A stretch of 64,000 nt of DNA, from NCBI RefSeq assembly GCF_009498235.1, contig NZ_CP044205.1, positions 3,473,389 through 3,537,388 of the forward strand, written 5' to 3'. The stretch comes from Candidatus Methylospira mobilis. GTDB lineage: Bacteria; Pseudomonadota; Gammaproteobacteria; Methylococcales; Methylococcaceae. Both the position numbers and the translations under genes were made by a program. The notes below the pieces were generated by a model, which did no database searches, was not told the origin of the DNA, and worked only from the letters and a program-made list of their open reading frames with translations. Below, piece after piece: positions 18,033-26,216 of the stretch. Positions within the stretch are counted from its first letter, which is position 1, and each line of letters opens with the position of its first letter.

Positions 18033-19766
18033 ATGGTTACCGGAAAATATATACAAAACATGGCAAGTCATTCCGTTTTCTGTCATCCCGGCCTTGATTC
18101 CATCGTCGCCTGGCGAAATGGGCAAGCCGTTACGCTCCAGCGGTGTCTGAACGACGCAAGACAGGTTGCAGCCATGCTGGCTCCTGGCAGGCATATGCTG
18201 AATTTGTGTACGAATCGTTACCATTTCATGGTCGGATTCGTTGCCGCGTTGCTTCAAAACAAAATCTCCATCCTGCAGCCAACCTGCACCGCCGAAACCT
18301 CGCGCCGGCTGCTGAATTACGCCCCCGATCTTTTTTGCCTGACGGACAGGACGGATAAAACCCCCGATCTGCCCATCGTCGACTTTCCCTCACTCAATGC
18401 GAGCGGCATGCAAACAGAAGAAATCCCCGCAGTCGAATCCCAGCGCCATGTAGCCACGATATTCACCTCCGGCAGCGCCGGCACACCGGTTCCTCACCAC
18501 AAAAACTGGGGATCGCTGGTGCGCAATATACGCGCGGAAGCCTTAAGGCTGGCTTTGAAAGAACAGACTGTCATCGTAAGCACCGTGCCGCCTCAGCACA
18601 TGTACGGATTTGAATCGACCGTGTTGCTGGCAATGCTGGGCGGTTTTGCCCTCTGCGCCGAACAGGCTTTTTATCCCGCCGATATCCGCACAGCCATTGA
18701 GCGCTTACCATGCCCGCGGCTATTGGTTTCGACACCGTTCCATTTGCGTACACTGATGAAGTCGGGCGTATCGATACCTGAGATCGAGCAAGTGATTTCG
18801 GCAACAGCGCCTCTTTCGATCGATCTCGCGCGGACTATCGAAAACTTAAGCACGGCGCCGTTGATAGAAATATACGGATGCACGGAAACAGGGCAGCTGG
18901 CTAGCCGGCGTCCAACTCTATCCGAGTTATGGACCACGTTTTCAGGAGTCAGCTTACATCAGCATAACGGCTTAGTTTACGCCGAAGGCGGGCATCTCGA
19001 CGCCGTAACGGCGCTGGACGACCACTTACAACTCCTAGATACGACGCATTTCATGTTGCTGGGCAGGTCTGGCGATACGCTCAATATCGCCGGCAAGCGC
19101 ACCTCGCTAGCCTATCTTAATCAACAACTCAACTCTCTGCCCGGAGTGGAGGACGGCGTTTTCCTGATCCCCGAAAGCGAACGCTGCGATAGCATCACCC
19201 GTCCCGCTGCCCTGATCGTCGCCCCCACGCTGGATAAAACGACAGTGTTGAACCAACTCAGAGAACGCATCGACCCCATTTTCCTTCCTCGTCCGCTGCT
19301 GCTGGTCGATTCCCTGCCACGTAACGAAACCGGCAAACTACCGGCGCAAGCGCTGGTCGCGCTGCAGCTACGGCTTCGGGAAGCGGGTCGGCAGGAACTC
19401 ACGGCAACTGTCATGAAACAATGCGAATCAGTCGATACCCATCCGGCAATTGCTGACCATCATCCGGCATATAACGGACATTTCCCCAATAACCCGGTGT
19501 TTCCGGGCGCGCTGCTGCTGGACCACATCATCCTGGCTATCGAGTCGACACTCGAACCGAATTTCCGGGTCACGCAAATCAGCGCAGCAAAATTCATCAG
19601 CCCGCTACGACCCGGCGAGCACATTACCTTACACCATGAGAGAAAGGATGCGCTGATTAACTTTAGCCTCAGCGTAAACGATCGCATTATCGCCAAAGGC
19701 CAAGTACATATTGAACAGTGGCAGGCCGACATTCCCTTTCTCCACCACGAACAACCGCCGTCATGA
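18033..19766 (+). CDS. Fusion: AMP-dependent acyl ligase + FabZ/ApeI-like hot-dog dehydratase
   Basis: A 577-residue two-domain protein. Residues about 10-430 are an AMP-binding ligase that should activate an acyl or aryl acid and load it on the ACP: the phosphate loop is TSGSAGTPVPH (145-155), the adenylate motif YGCTE (281-285), and the C-terminal Lys is in LPRNETGKLPAQAL. Residues about 460-577 form a hot-dog dehydratase/thioester-binding domain with HPAYNGHFPNNPVFPGALLL, including the catalytic-type His. In aryl-polyene clusters these are two separate genes or one fusion. The P-loop lacks the usual Lys after the second Pro (PVPH not PK). ATG 18060 is an alternative start; neither has a good Shine-Dalgarno. 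The gene overlaps the next by ATGA. Confidence 0.86.
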   Translation: MVTGKYIQNMASHSVFCHPGLDSIVAWRNGQAVTLQRCLNDARQVAAMLAPGRHMLNLCTNRYHFMVGFVAALLQNKISILQPTCTAETSRRLLNYAPDLFCLTDRTDKTPDLPIVDFPSLNASGMQTEEIPAVESQRHVATIFTSGSAGTPVPHHKNWGSLVRNIRAEALRLALKEQTVIVSTVPPQHMYGFESTVLLAMLGGFALCAEQAFYPADIRTAIERLPCPRLLVSTPFHLRTLMKSGVSIPEIEQVISATAPLSIDLARTIENLSTAPLIEIYGCTETGQLASRRPTLSELWTTFSGVSLHQHNGLVYAEGGHLDAVTALDDHLQLLDTTHFMLLGRSGDTLNIAGKRTSLAYLNQQLNSLPGVEDGVFLIPESERCDSITRPAALIVAPTLDKTTVLNQLRERIDPIFLPRPLLLVDSLPRNETGKLPAQALVALQLRLREAGRQELTATVMKQCESVDTHPAIADHHPAYNGHFPNNPVFPGALLLDHIILAIESTLEPNFRVTQISAAKFISPLRPGEHITLHHERKDALINFSLSVNDRIIAKGQVHIEQWQADIPFLHHEQPPS

Positions 19767-20686
19767 AAACAGCGCGCAAAGCATCCCATGCTCGTGCCGC
19801 ATGGAGAGAACAACGAGAACGCAGCAATCTCTGCATCATGAAATTCATGCGCTGGATATCGCTGACCTGCGGACGCAGCGCCAGCCGCATACTGCTAAGA
19901 GGCATAGCGCTCTATTTCCTGCTGTTTTCGCCCACGGCAAGAACAGCCTCCCGCAACTACCTTGAGCGCGCGCTCGGTCGCACTATCGGCTGGAAACAGC
20001 TCTACCGGCACTTTTTCTGTTTTGCCAGCACCATACATGATCGCATATACCTGACCGCCAACCGCATGGAACAATTCGACATCGCCCTGGACGATCATAT
20101 AAATTTGCCGGAATATACATGCAGGCGCGGCGCAATCCTGATGGGAGCGCACATGGGAAGCTTCGAAGCGCTTTACGCACTCGGACGCACCCGCCCCGAT
20201 CTCAAGGTAAGTCTGGTGATGTATGAAGAAAATGCGCGTAAATTGAACCAGATACTGGCCACGATCAATCCTGCCTTGCGGCACGACATTATTTCGCTCG
20301 GCCAGATTGACACCATGATCAGGATACGAGACCGGCTGAAAAACGGTTATCTGGTCGGAATCCTGGCCGACAGAACCTTGCGCGAAGAGCCGAGCAGGAA
20401 CATTTGCTTTTTGGGATCTATAGCCCATTTTCCCTACGGGCCGTTCCGGCTCGCCGCCCTGCTGCGTTGCCCGGTGATTTTCATGGCCGGTCTTTATCGA
20501 GGAGGCAACCGTTACAGCCTCCACTTTGACGCGCTGGCGGACTTCTCGGAAACGAGTCATGAAGACAAAGAACAGTACCTGATCGCTGCGATGGATAATT
20601 ATGTGCGTTTTCTGGAAAAATATTGTCGGCTCGCGCCCTATAACTGGTTCAACTTCCATGATTTCTGGAAAGAACCTATGGATTAA
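19763..20686 (+). CDS. LpxL/HtrB-like lipid acyltransferase
   Basis: A 307-residue lysophospholipid/lipid A-type acyltransferase. The catalytic HxxxxE is HMGSFE (in LMGAHMGSFEALYALG), and an N-terminal hydrophobic anchor lies at about 45-65. I start at ATG 19763, which overlaps the ligase stop (ATGA); a frame extension of 15 codons upstream is not family-like. In aryl-polyene loci a protein of this class attaches the polyene or acyl chain to a lipid or glycan. Here it is followed by a deacetylase, suggesting an acylated or amino-sugar product; this is inference. Confidence 0.88.
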   Translation: MKTARKASHARAAWREQRERSNLCIMKFMRWISLTCGRSASRILLRGIALYFLLFSPTARTASRNYLERALGRTIGWKQLYRHFFCFASTIHDRIYLTANRMEQFDIALDDHINLPEYTCRRGAILMGAHMGSFEALYALGRTRPDLKVSLVMYEENARKLNQILATINPALRHDIISLGQIDTMIRIRDRLKNGYLVGILADRTLREEPSRNICFLGSIAHFPYGPFRLAALLRCPVIFMAGLYRGGNRYSLHFDALADFSETSHEDKEQYLIAAMDNYVRFLEKYCRLAPYNWFNFHDFWKEPMD

Positions 20687-20704
20687 CCCGCGGATTATTT
20701 TTCG

Positions 20705-21577
20705 TTGTTTCAGCACCTGATCCCACCCAGAATCATTTCTGGCTGGAAACCCAGTTTTTTTTTGCGCGCGTCCTTCGCGGTGCATGGACTGGCATTATTC
20801 ACAGTAATCGTCCTACCCAAGCTCTGGGTATGGGCTATCTCGGCCACGCTCATAAATCATCTGGCCCTGACAATTTTCGGCCTCTGGCCCACATGCCGCT
20901 ACCTGGGTCCCAATCTTACCTGCCTACCCGAAGCGGCGCGCCGGCGCAACGAAGTAGCGCTGACCTTTGATGACGGCCCCGATCCGGAGGTTACGCCTCT
21001 GGTTCTTGAAATTCTCGACCGCTATCAGGCGAAAGCGACTTTTTTCGTGGTCGGCGCGCGCGCCATGCGATTCCCCGGATTATGCCGCGAAATCGCACGG
21101 CGCGGCCATACCCTTGCCAATCATACCCAACACCACAAAAACACCTTTGCCTGCCTGGGCTGGAGTGGGCAGATGCAGCAAATCGTTATGGCGCAACAAA
21201 CCATTAAACGCATAACCGGCCAGGAACCAAGGTTTTTTCGCGCGCCGATGGGCATGCGCAACCCGATTCTGGACCCTGTGCTTTCGTGCCTCGGGTTGCC
21301 ACTGATTACCTGGAACCGAAGAGGCTACGATACGCGCTGCGCGGACTGCAAAACACTCCTGGCACGACTGACAAGCAAACTGGGCGCCGGAGATATTGTA
21401 CTGCTGCACGATGGCAATAGCGCAATCGGCGTCAATGGACAGCCTGTCATCCTGGAGCTTTTGCCCAAACTGCTGAATATCATTGCGGCCATGCGATTAA
21501 ATCCTGTTGCCTTGAAGGATGCGCTATGCGTACCTCAACCAATCGACTCGATCAAGCCACCCGGATGCAGAAAATAG
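20705..21577 (+). CDS. Membrane-anchored polysaccharide deacetylase (NodB family)
   Basis: A 290-residue carbohydrate esterase family 4 protein with two N-terminal hydrophobic helices (about 18-60). The NodB motifs are present: TFDDGPDPEVTP (catalytic Asp and metal Asp), NHTQHH (metal His pair), RAPMGMRN, and near the C-terminus IVLLHDG. It should remove N-acetyl groups from an amino sugar, from the periplasmic or membrane face. The only available start is TTG at 20705, 18 bases after the acyltransferase stop; a start further inside would cut the first helix. It converges with, and ends one base from, the cupin-like gene, with no terminator between. Confidence 0.85.
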   Translation: MFQHLIPPRIISGWKPSFFLRASFAVHGLALFTVIVLPKLWVWAISATLINHLALTIFGLWPTCRYLGPNLTCLPEAARRRNEVALTFDDGPDPEVTPLVLEILDRYQAKATFFVVGARAMRFPGLCREIARRGHTLANHTQHHKNTFACLGWSGQMQQIVMAQQTIKRITGQEPRFFRAPMGMRNPILDPVLSCLGLPLITWNRRGYDTRCADCKTLLARLTSKLGAGDIVLLHDGNSAIGVNGQPVILELLPKLLNIIAAMRLNPVALKDALCVPQPIDSIKPPGCRK

Positions 21578-22441
21578 TCAGTCCAGATTTTTATGCGTAT
21601 TTGATAATGCCTTCCGCTCATTTCTTTCGTTCCATGGCTGGCCGACGATTTTTCGCATCAAGCCATCGATAGTACGGATTACCAGTATGTTGTTTGCGAG
21701 CTGTAAAATCTCCCTGGGCCGCCTGGGAAAGGCGCGCAAGGCCATGGAGAAGCCGATATCCTCATATACGATATAATGCCAGTAACCTGACGGAATGAAC
21801 AAAACATCGCCATGCTCCAGCTCCGCGACCGTTCCCTTCAAATACTTCAACGCAGGGTATTTTTCATAGTCCGGGACCTCGACATCAATATCGAATAAAC
21901 TGCTGAACGAAAACGGCACATGATAGAGGTATTTTGCCTGTTCGGGCGGGAATAGATACACCCGCTTCTTCCCGCCGAAATGGCACAATAGAATATTCGC
22001 CAGGTCGATATCGAAGTGCATCTGCACTTTCGCACCTTTACCTCCGAAGAACAGCACCGGCAGCTTGGTAAACAATTTCAGCCCTATATCGGGATAACTG
22101 AAATCATCGGCCAGTTTTGGAGCATAAGACAAAATATTGTAGAAAAAAATGCGCAGCTTGTTTTCGCCGCTCCGTAACGACGCGACAAAGTCCTGCAATT
22201 TCATTTCGGTAAGCGCGGCATGTTGATGCCGCCTGCCACGCGCACGGTCGCCGCCACCGTAGAGTGGGACCCTGTTTTCACCTATCACAGCGCAAATATA
22301 ATCCAGATCCCATTTTTCCCGGGCAGGCCATGCCTCGCTGAGCTGCTCGATAACGACCGGTATTTGAGGCGTTTTATAATGAAGAATGAAATTTTCTTTG
22401 GAAACCTTTGTTACGCGTGCTGTCGCTCCCAGTTCAATCAT
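21578..22441 (-). CDS. Cupin-like (JmjC-related, Cupin_8) Fe(II)/2-oxoglutarate-type oxygenase
   Basis: A 287-residue protein with the cupin core. The Fe-binding H-x-D is in QMHFDIDLANILL and the distal His in FIPSGYWHYIVYED; a basic Lys/Arg (KKRVYLFPPEQ) could bind 2-oxoglutarate. Family members hydroxylate proteins or tRNA; the target here is unknown. It is transcribed toward the lipid locus, on the other strand, and its stop abuts the deacetylase stop. Whether it acts with that locus is not shown. Confidence 0.8.
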   Translation of the reverse strand: MIELGATARVTKVSKENFILHYKTPQIPVVIEQLSEAWPAREKWDLDYICAVIGENRVPLYGGGDRARGRRHQHAALTEMKLQDFVASLRSGENKLRIFFYNILSYAPKLADDFSYPDIGLKLFTKLPVLFFGGKGAKVQMHFDIDLANILLCHFGGKKRVYLFPPEQAKYLYHVPFSFSSLFDIDVEVPDYEKYPALKYLKGTVAELEHGDVLFIPSGYWHYIVYEDIGFSMALRAFPRRPREILQLANNILVIRTIDGLMRKIVGQPWNERNERKALSNTHKNLD

Positions 22442-22928
22442 TGCGGAATCTCCCCATCAACCGGCTAATGCCGTCAGAGTGATTTATCATATCTTCTTTG
22501 CAGGCATTCTTATATACCCGCTATACGGGAAGCAACAATCAAGACCGGTATCCAGTGACTGCTTTTGAGTCATGGCCGAAGCTTCGGAATAGAGATAAGC
22601 CAGTCGAGGCGCGCAGAAGCGCGACGGTAATATTAATCACGCCGCAAGTCCGCCCCAGGAAGCCCTCTTCGAACATCCGTGGGGCGCAGAAGATCTTCGC
22701 CTGGCTCACCTAGCTTCCTCTCCAGCGGGTAGGCTGAATAGTTAAGGATTTTTAACAGCTATTCAGCTAGAACGACATAGGAATGGTAGTTGAGCTCAAA
22801 TGAATCGTGCTCAAAAACCGGCGGTGGAAATATTTAGCTGGGGCGGCCCCAGCCCGCAAACAACAGAGAGCTCGAGGGCTAGGGCGACCCTACACAGATA
22901 GGCGGCGGCAACAGAGGTTCTAAAGGGT
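22442..22928. other. Non-coding gap of 487 bases with two hairpins
   Basis: No convincing gene was found. The region contains an inverted repeat GCTGAATAG...CTATTCAGC (22733-22767, with an inner TTAA pair) and a small GC hairpin CTGGGG-CGG-CCCCAG (22838-22852). The second could affect the end of the HMA2-gene transcript on the minus strand. Promoters for the cupin gene may lie near 22450-22520. Confidence 0.4.
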
Positions 22929-23438
22929 TTATTTTTTCTTCGCCAGTTCCAGCGCGCGCCATAGCAACGTAAAGGCGGGCGACATGATATGACCACGGGT
23001 GTATTCTCGAACGCCAAAGCCCAAATGGGTCAGTAGATAGATGGACTTCAAATCCACCAGTCCCTTGGTTACTGCACTCAGCGTATCGTCAACGAACATC
23101 AGACCTTCCCCGGCAAGTTGAGCAACGCTGGGTAAAGGGCGGGCGGCTTTTTTCAGTTCTTCCGCAAGCGCTTCCGGGCCGACGTCACTGCATACGAAAA
23201 GATCGTGATCCTCTGCATATTCACAGATTTCATCCCATGAAGTGATATCCGGAGCGTATTGTATCAGCAAACTACCGGTCTCCACCTTGAACCGGCAGAG
23301 TTCAACCCCTGGGCATGACTGAAATGCGGCTGACAGGCCGGCAAAATAATCGCTCTGATTTTTCCTGGAAGCAATCCTCAGCCTAACGCGCCCAGGTATC
23401 TGATGAATCAAATAAGCCTGCGCGAGTGCCAGAGTCAT
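22929..23438 (-). CDS. HMA2-domain protein lacking CxxC
   Basis: A 169-residue protein whose N-terminal half has the ferredoxin-like fold of heavy-metal-associated domains (IPGRVRLRIASRKNQ..., SLLIQYAPDITSWDEI) but with a PGRVR motif where metal-binding domains carry CxxC. A similar domain forms the N-terminus of the P-type ATPase encoded 3 kb upstream on the same strand. The C-terminal half has hydrophobic helices (LLTHLGFGVREY, AFTLLWRALELAKKK). It overlaps the DUF5132 gene by four bases. Function is unknown; association with the ATPase is inferred from the shared domain and order. Confidence 0.75.
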   Translation of the reverse strand: MTLALAQAYLIHQIPGRVRLRIASRKNQSDYFAGLSAAFQSCPGVELCRFKVETGSLLIQYAPDITSWDEICEYAEDHDLFVCSDVGPEALAEELKKAARPLPSVAQLAGEGLMFVDDTLSAVTKGLVDLKSIYLLTHLGFGVREYTRGHIMSPAFTLLWRALELAKKK

Positions 23439-23755
23439 GCTTCGGTACCTGTTTCGGCCTCGTTGACTGCTGCTGCAGCGGCGGAGGCAGCGGCATCATG
23501 GCGGCTGGACAGTTCCGCCTTCACTTCGGCGACTATGTCCTCAAACGTTTCACCGGCCTCGGCAACAGCCTCACGGCTTGCTTCAAGCAACAGCACACCC
23601 GATTTTACCGCCGAACGAATCAAAGGCCGCCCCGTTCGCACCAGCGTCGGCACTACCGCAGGCAACAAAGCCGCGATTCCGACTCCGATGATAATATTCC
23701 GGTGCAAGGGGTTTCTGAGCAGGTTTTGAATCTCAGGTGGTAAATTTATAGGCAT
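23435..23755 (-). CDS. DUF5132-family small membrane protein
   Basis: A 106-residue protein with one hydrophobic segment (NIIIGVGIAALLPAVVPTLV, about 19-38) followed by RPLIRSAVKSGVLLLEASREAVAEAGETFEDIVAEVKAEL, the conserved DUF5132 core, and an Ala-rich acidic tail. Proteins of this family occur next to HMA2-domain proteins and P-type ATPases. The role is not known. The ATG is preceded by AGGAGTG. It overlaps the HMA2 gene by ATGA. Confidence 0.75.
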   Translation of the reverse strand: MPINLPPEIQNLLRNPLHRNIIIGVGIAALLPAVVPTLVRTGRPLIRSAVKSGVLLLEASREAVAEAGETFEDIVAEVKAELSSRHDAAASAAAAAVNEAETGTEA

Positions 23756-24175
23756 TACAACACTCCTAACTTATTCAAATTTAGTTTTTAACATTAACAG
23801 AAAGTTTTGGCCGCTTGCGCAGCTTTAATCTACATAGAGGGGATTTGTAACTCTGCATTCCAGACACCGAAACGGTGCGACCTGCGCCTGTACTGAGTAA
23901 GGACGCCACAGCGAAACATTGTAGCCTGCATGATGCTCCATACCAAAATAAAATTCCAACATCATGCAGTAAAAAAACGTATTGTCCAGGCTTTACGGAT
24001 GCGCTCTTTCGAATTTAGTCTGCAGGAAGGCTTCGGGACTGCGGCGAAAACCGTCACGCTGTAATTATGGTAAACCCGCATGTGGTACACTTCCCGGATA
24101 TTGGCATATCCTCCCCCCGGCTATCCCCGCCAAATAATCGCACTGTCAAGCCTACACCCTGAAGACCATCCGGTT
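23756..24175. other. Non-coding gap of 420 bases upstream of the DUF5132 gene
   Basis: No gene recognised. It holds a perfect 10-bp inverted repeat, CTGCATGATG (23926-23935) and CATCATGCAG (23960-23969), with a 24-base loop; it is not followed by T residues on either strand, so it is more likely an operator or mRNA structure than a terminator. The promoter of the DUF5132-HMA2 pair should lie here. Confidence 0.4.
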
Positions 24176-24946
24176 TTATGCGATATTACCACCCTCGATC
24201 TGAAAAACCACATATTCGGCAATATTGTGCGCATGGTCGCCGATACGCTCCAAAGCTTTGATTAAAAGCGCAATTCCGATTGTATCGCCAATCCCGCTTG
24301 GATTACGTGAGGCTGAATCAATCAGGCTATGCAAGGTCTTGCGAAATTCGCTATCCAATTCCAGATCGTCTTCCGCCACGCGGATAGCCAAACCGCGATC
24401 CTGCGAATCGAATACATTTAATGCTTTTCGCAGCATCGCAATCGCCATTTCTCCCATAAGAAATACACCTTCCAGCGCGGTATTGTCCTGGTGTCCCACA
24501 GCCGCCAGCTCAAGCGTGAATCGCGCCAGTTTCAGAGTTTCATCGCCAATACGCTCCAGATTATTGATAATCTTGGATGATGCCAAAATTACACGCAAAT
24601 CTTTGGCGACCGGAGCGCGTCGGGCCAGCAATGAGAAAATATACGCGTTGGTGTCGATTTCAAGCTTATCTATTACCAGATCCTTCTCCAATACCACCCG
24701 CGCTTGAGCCGTATCGTGGTTTTCCAGTGCCTCCAGGGCCTGAAGCAGCTGATCAAGCACGCGCCCGCCCATCGCCATGACACTATTGCGCAACAGGAAA
24801 AGCTCTTGATCGAAATGAACTACCGTATGCGACTGCGACTGATCATCCTCCTTCCGTCTTTTTTGATCGGCAGGAAAATGCACTTCTTTACCTGAGAAAA
24901 CAGGCGCTTGTGATTGATCCTGATTAGTCATGGGTTCCGTTTCCAT
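24176..24946 (-). CDS. phoU: PhoU-family phosphate signalling protein
   Basis: A 256-residue all-helical protein made of two PhoU repeats, each with a metal-binding E-R-I-G-D motif: NNLERIGDETLKLA and KALERIGDHAHNIAEY. PhoU couples the Pst phosphate transporter to the PhoR kinase in the cytoplasm. No pst or pho genes are nearby; instead it follows metK and the P-type ATPase on the same strand. An unusual polar N-terminal extension (about 45 residues, METEPMTNQDQSQAPVFSGK) precedes the first helix. I start at ATG 24946 with GGGGAAG upstream; a TTG at 24967 is in frame. Confidence 0.88.
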   Translation of the reverse strand: METEPMTNQDQSQAPVFSGKEVHFPADQKRRKEDDQSQSHTVVHFDQELFLLRNSVMAMGGRVLDQLLQALEALENHDTAQARVVLEKDLVIDKLEIDTNAYIFSLLARRAPVAKDLRVILASSKIINNLERIGDETLKLARFTLELAAVGHQDNTALEGVFLMGEMAIAMLRKALNVFDSQDRGLAIRVAEDDLELDSEFRKTLHSLIDSASRNPSGIGDTIGIALLIKALERIGDHAHNIAEYVVFQIEGGNIA

Positions 24947-25002
24947 GCTGATTGCTTCCCCGACCAAAAAAAACCGAATCTAAAGAAATTACCACGCGCC
25001 TG

Positions 25003-26199
25003 CTATTTTATTAAATCGTCCGTTCTGTCGATTTTTTCCCAAGGCAGTTTCAGGAATGAGTCGCCGAAATGACCATGGGCAGCCAGTTTGCGATAAAAAC
25101 CCTGCTTGTAACGCAACGGCAAATGCCTCAAACCGAAATCACGGACAATCGCACCCAGTCTGAAATCGAAAATAGTTTCGACCTTTTTCTGGATAACCGT
25201 TTCAGCCACCTTGCTGCTTCCAAAAGTCTGCACCTGAATACTGACCGGCGCGGCATGACCGAGCGAGTAACTGAGCTGAATTTCGCAGGCGTCCGCCAAT
25301 CCGGCGGCAACCACGTTCTTGGCCGCATAGCGCGCGGCATAAGCGCCTACGCGATCGATACGGGAAGGATCCTTGCCGCTCAAGGCTGAACCACTATGGC
25401 GCGCGAAACAGCCGTAGGTGTTGCTATCGGTTTTACGTCCAGTCATGCCCGAATGTGAGGAAGGGCCGCTTTTCGGAAATACGCCGGCCGGATTGACAAA
25501 ATACTCGGTCTTCGCATCCGGCACCACGGCCGCTGATGCGAAAACGTTCTGCACTACGCGATTTTTAAAGTCCTGGATCAGCGTATGCTCATCCGCGCCC
25601 TTGGGGCGCTGCAATCCGGCTATCAGCGTAATATTGGAAATACCTACCGGCTGTCCCTTGTCAAAGATTACACCCGCCTGCACCGTACAGTCAGGAGAGA
25701 GATAGGGCATGCGTCCGTCCTGACGAGCAAGCACCAGTTCCGCAGCCAGGTGATTGGCAAGCGATATCGGCAACGGCATCAATTCCGGGGTATGGTTGCA
25801 GGCATACCCGAACAGCGTGATCTGATTACGTGCCGTCAGCTTATCCAGCTCGCCATCCTTCAGCTCAGCTTCGTCCACCTGACAACGCTGATCGGGCGAC
25901 ATCGTGATCAGGCTGGTCACCACGGTCGAATCCGCCACGTCGTATTCCTCCGGCGTGTAGCCCGCCCCGCTAATAACGGAACGCGCCACTTCAGGAATAT
26001 CGACATTTCCCAGAGAAGCATAACGCGCCGCGACAAAGATTACGCCTTTGGAAATGGCGCTCTCGGCAACGATACGCGAATAAGGATCCTGCTTTAGAAA
26101 TTCATCGACCAGCGCATCGCTGATCGTATCGCACAAGCGATCGGGATGGCCCTGGGTTACTGCTTCAGATGAAAACAAATAAGTTTTTTTCGTGGTCAC
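25003..26199 (-). CDS. metK: S-adenosylmethionine synthetase, divergent
   Basis: A 398-residue MetK homologue spanning all three repeats of the family. Much is recognisable: LFSSEAVTQGHPD, TGRKTDSNTYG, SGKDPS.ID, AAYAARY, GHFGDSF near the end. Several positions that contact ATP and methionine in E. coli MetK are changed: GHPDK reads GHPDR (17-21), the GAGDQG loop reads LTARNQI (121-127), GGPMGDCG reads GPSSHSG (245-251) and HGGGAFSGKD reads HSGSALSGKD. I start at GTG 26199, preceded by AGAGAGG at 8 bases; an ATG six codons upstream overlaps the ATPase stop. It may be a paralogue; a canonical metK is not in this window. Confidence 0.85.
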   Translation of the reverse strand: MTTKKTYLFSSEAVTQGHPDRLCDTISDALVDEFLKQDPYSRIVAESAISKGVIFVAARYASLGNVDIPEVARSVISGAGYTPEEYDVADSTVVTSLITMSPDQRCQVDEAELKDGELDKLTARNQITLFGYACNHTPELMPLPISLANHLAAELVLARQDGRMPYLSPDCTVQAGVIFDKGQPVGISNITLIAGLQRPKGADEHTLIQDFKNRVVQNVFASAAVVPDAKTEYFVNPAGVFPKSGPSSHSGMTGRKTDSNTYGCFARHSGSALSGKDPSRIDRVGAYAARYAAKNVVAAGLADACEIQLSYSLGHAAPVSIQVQTFGSSKVAETVIQKKVETIFDFRLGAIVRDFGLRHLPLRYKQGFYRKLAAHGHFGDSFLKLPWEKIDRTDDLIK

Positions 26200-26216
26200 G
26201 CACTTTACCTCTCTCA

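Noticed and set aside
22560..22730. Short plus-strand frames after the cupin gene
   Set aside because: Under 75 codons, no ribosome site, no motif or family resemblance.
23926..23969. Inverted repeat considered as a terminator
   Set aside because: A residues, not T residues, follow the stem on the plus strand and T residues precede it on the minus strand, so neither orientation fits intrinsic termination.
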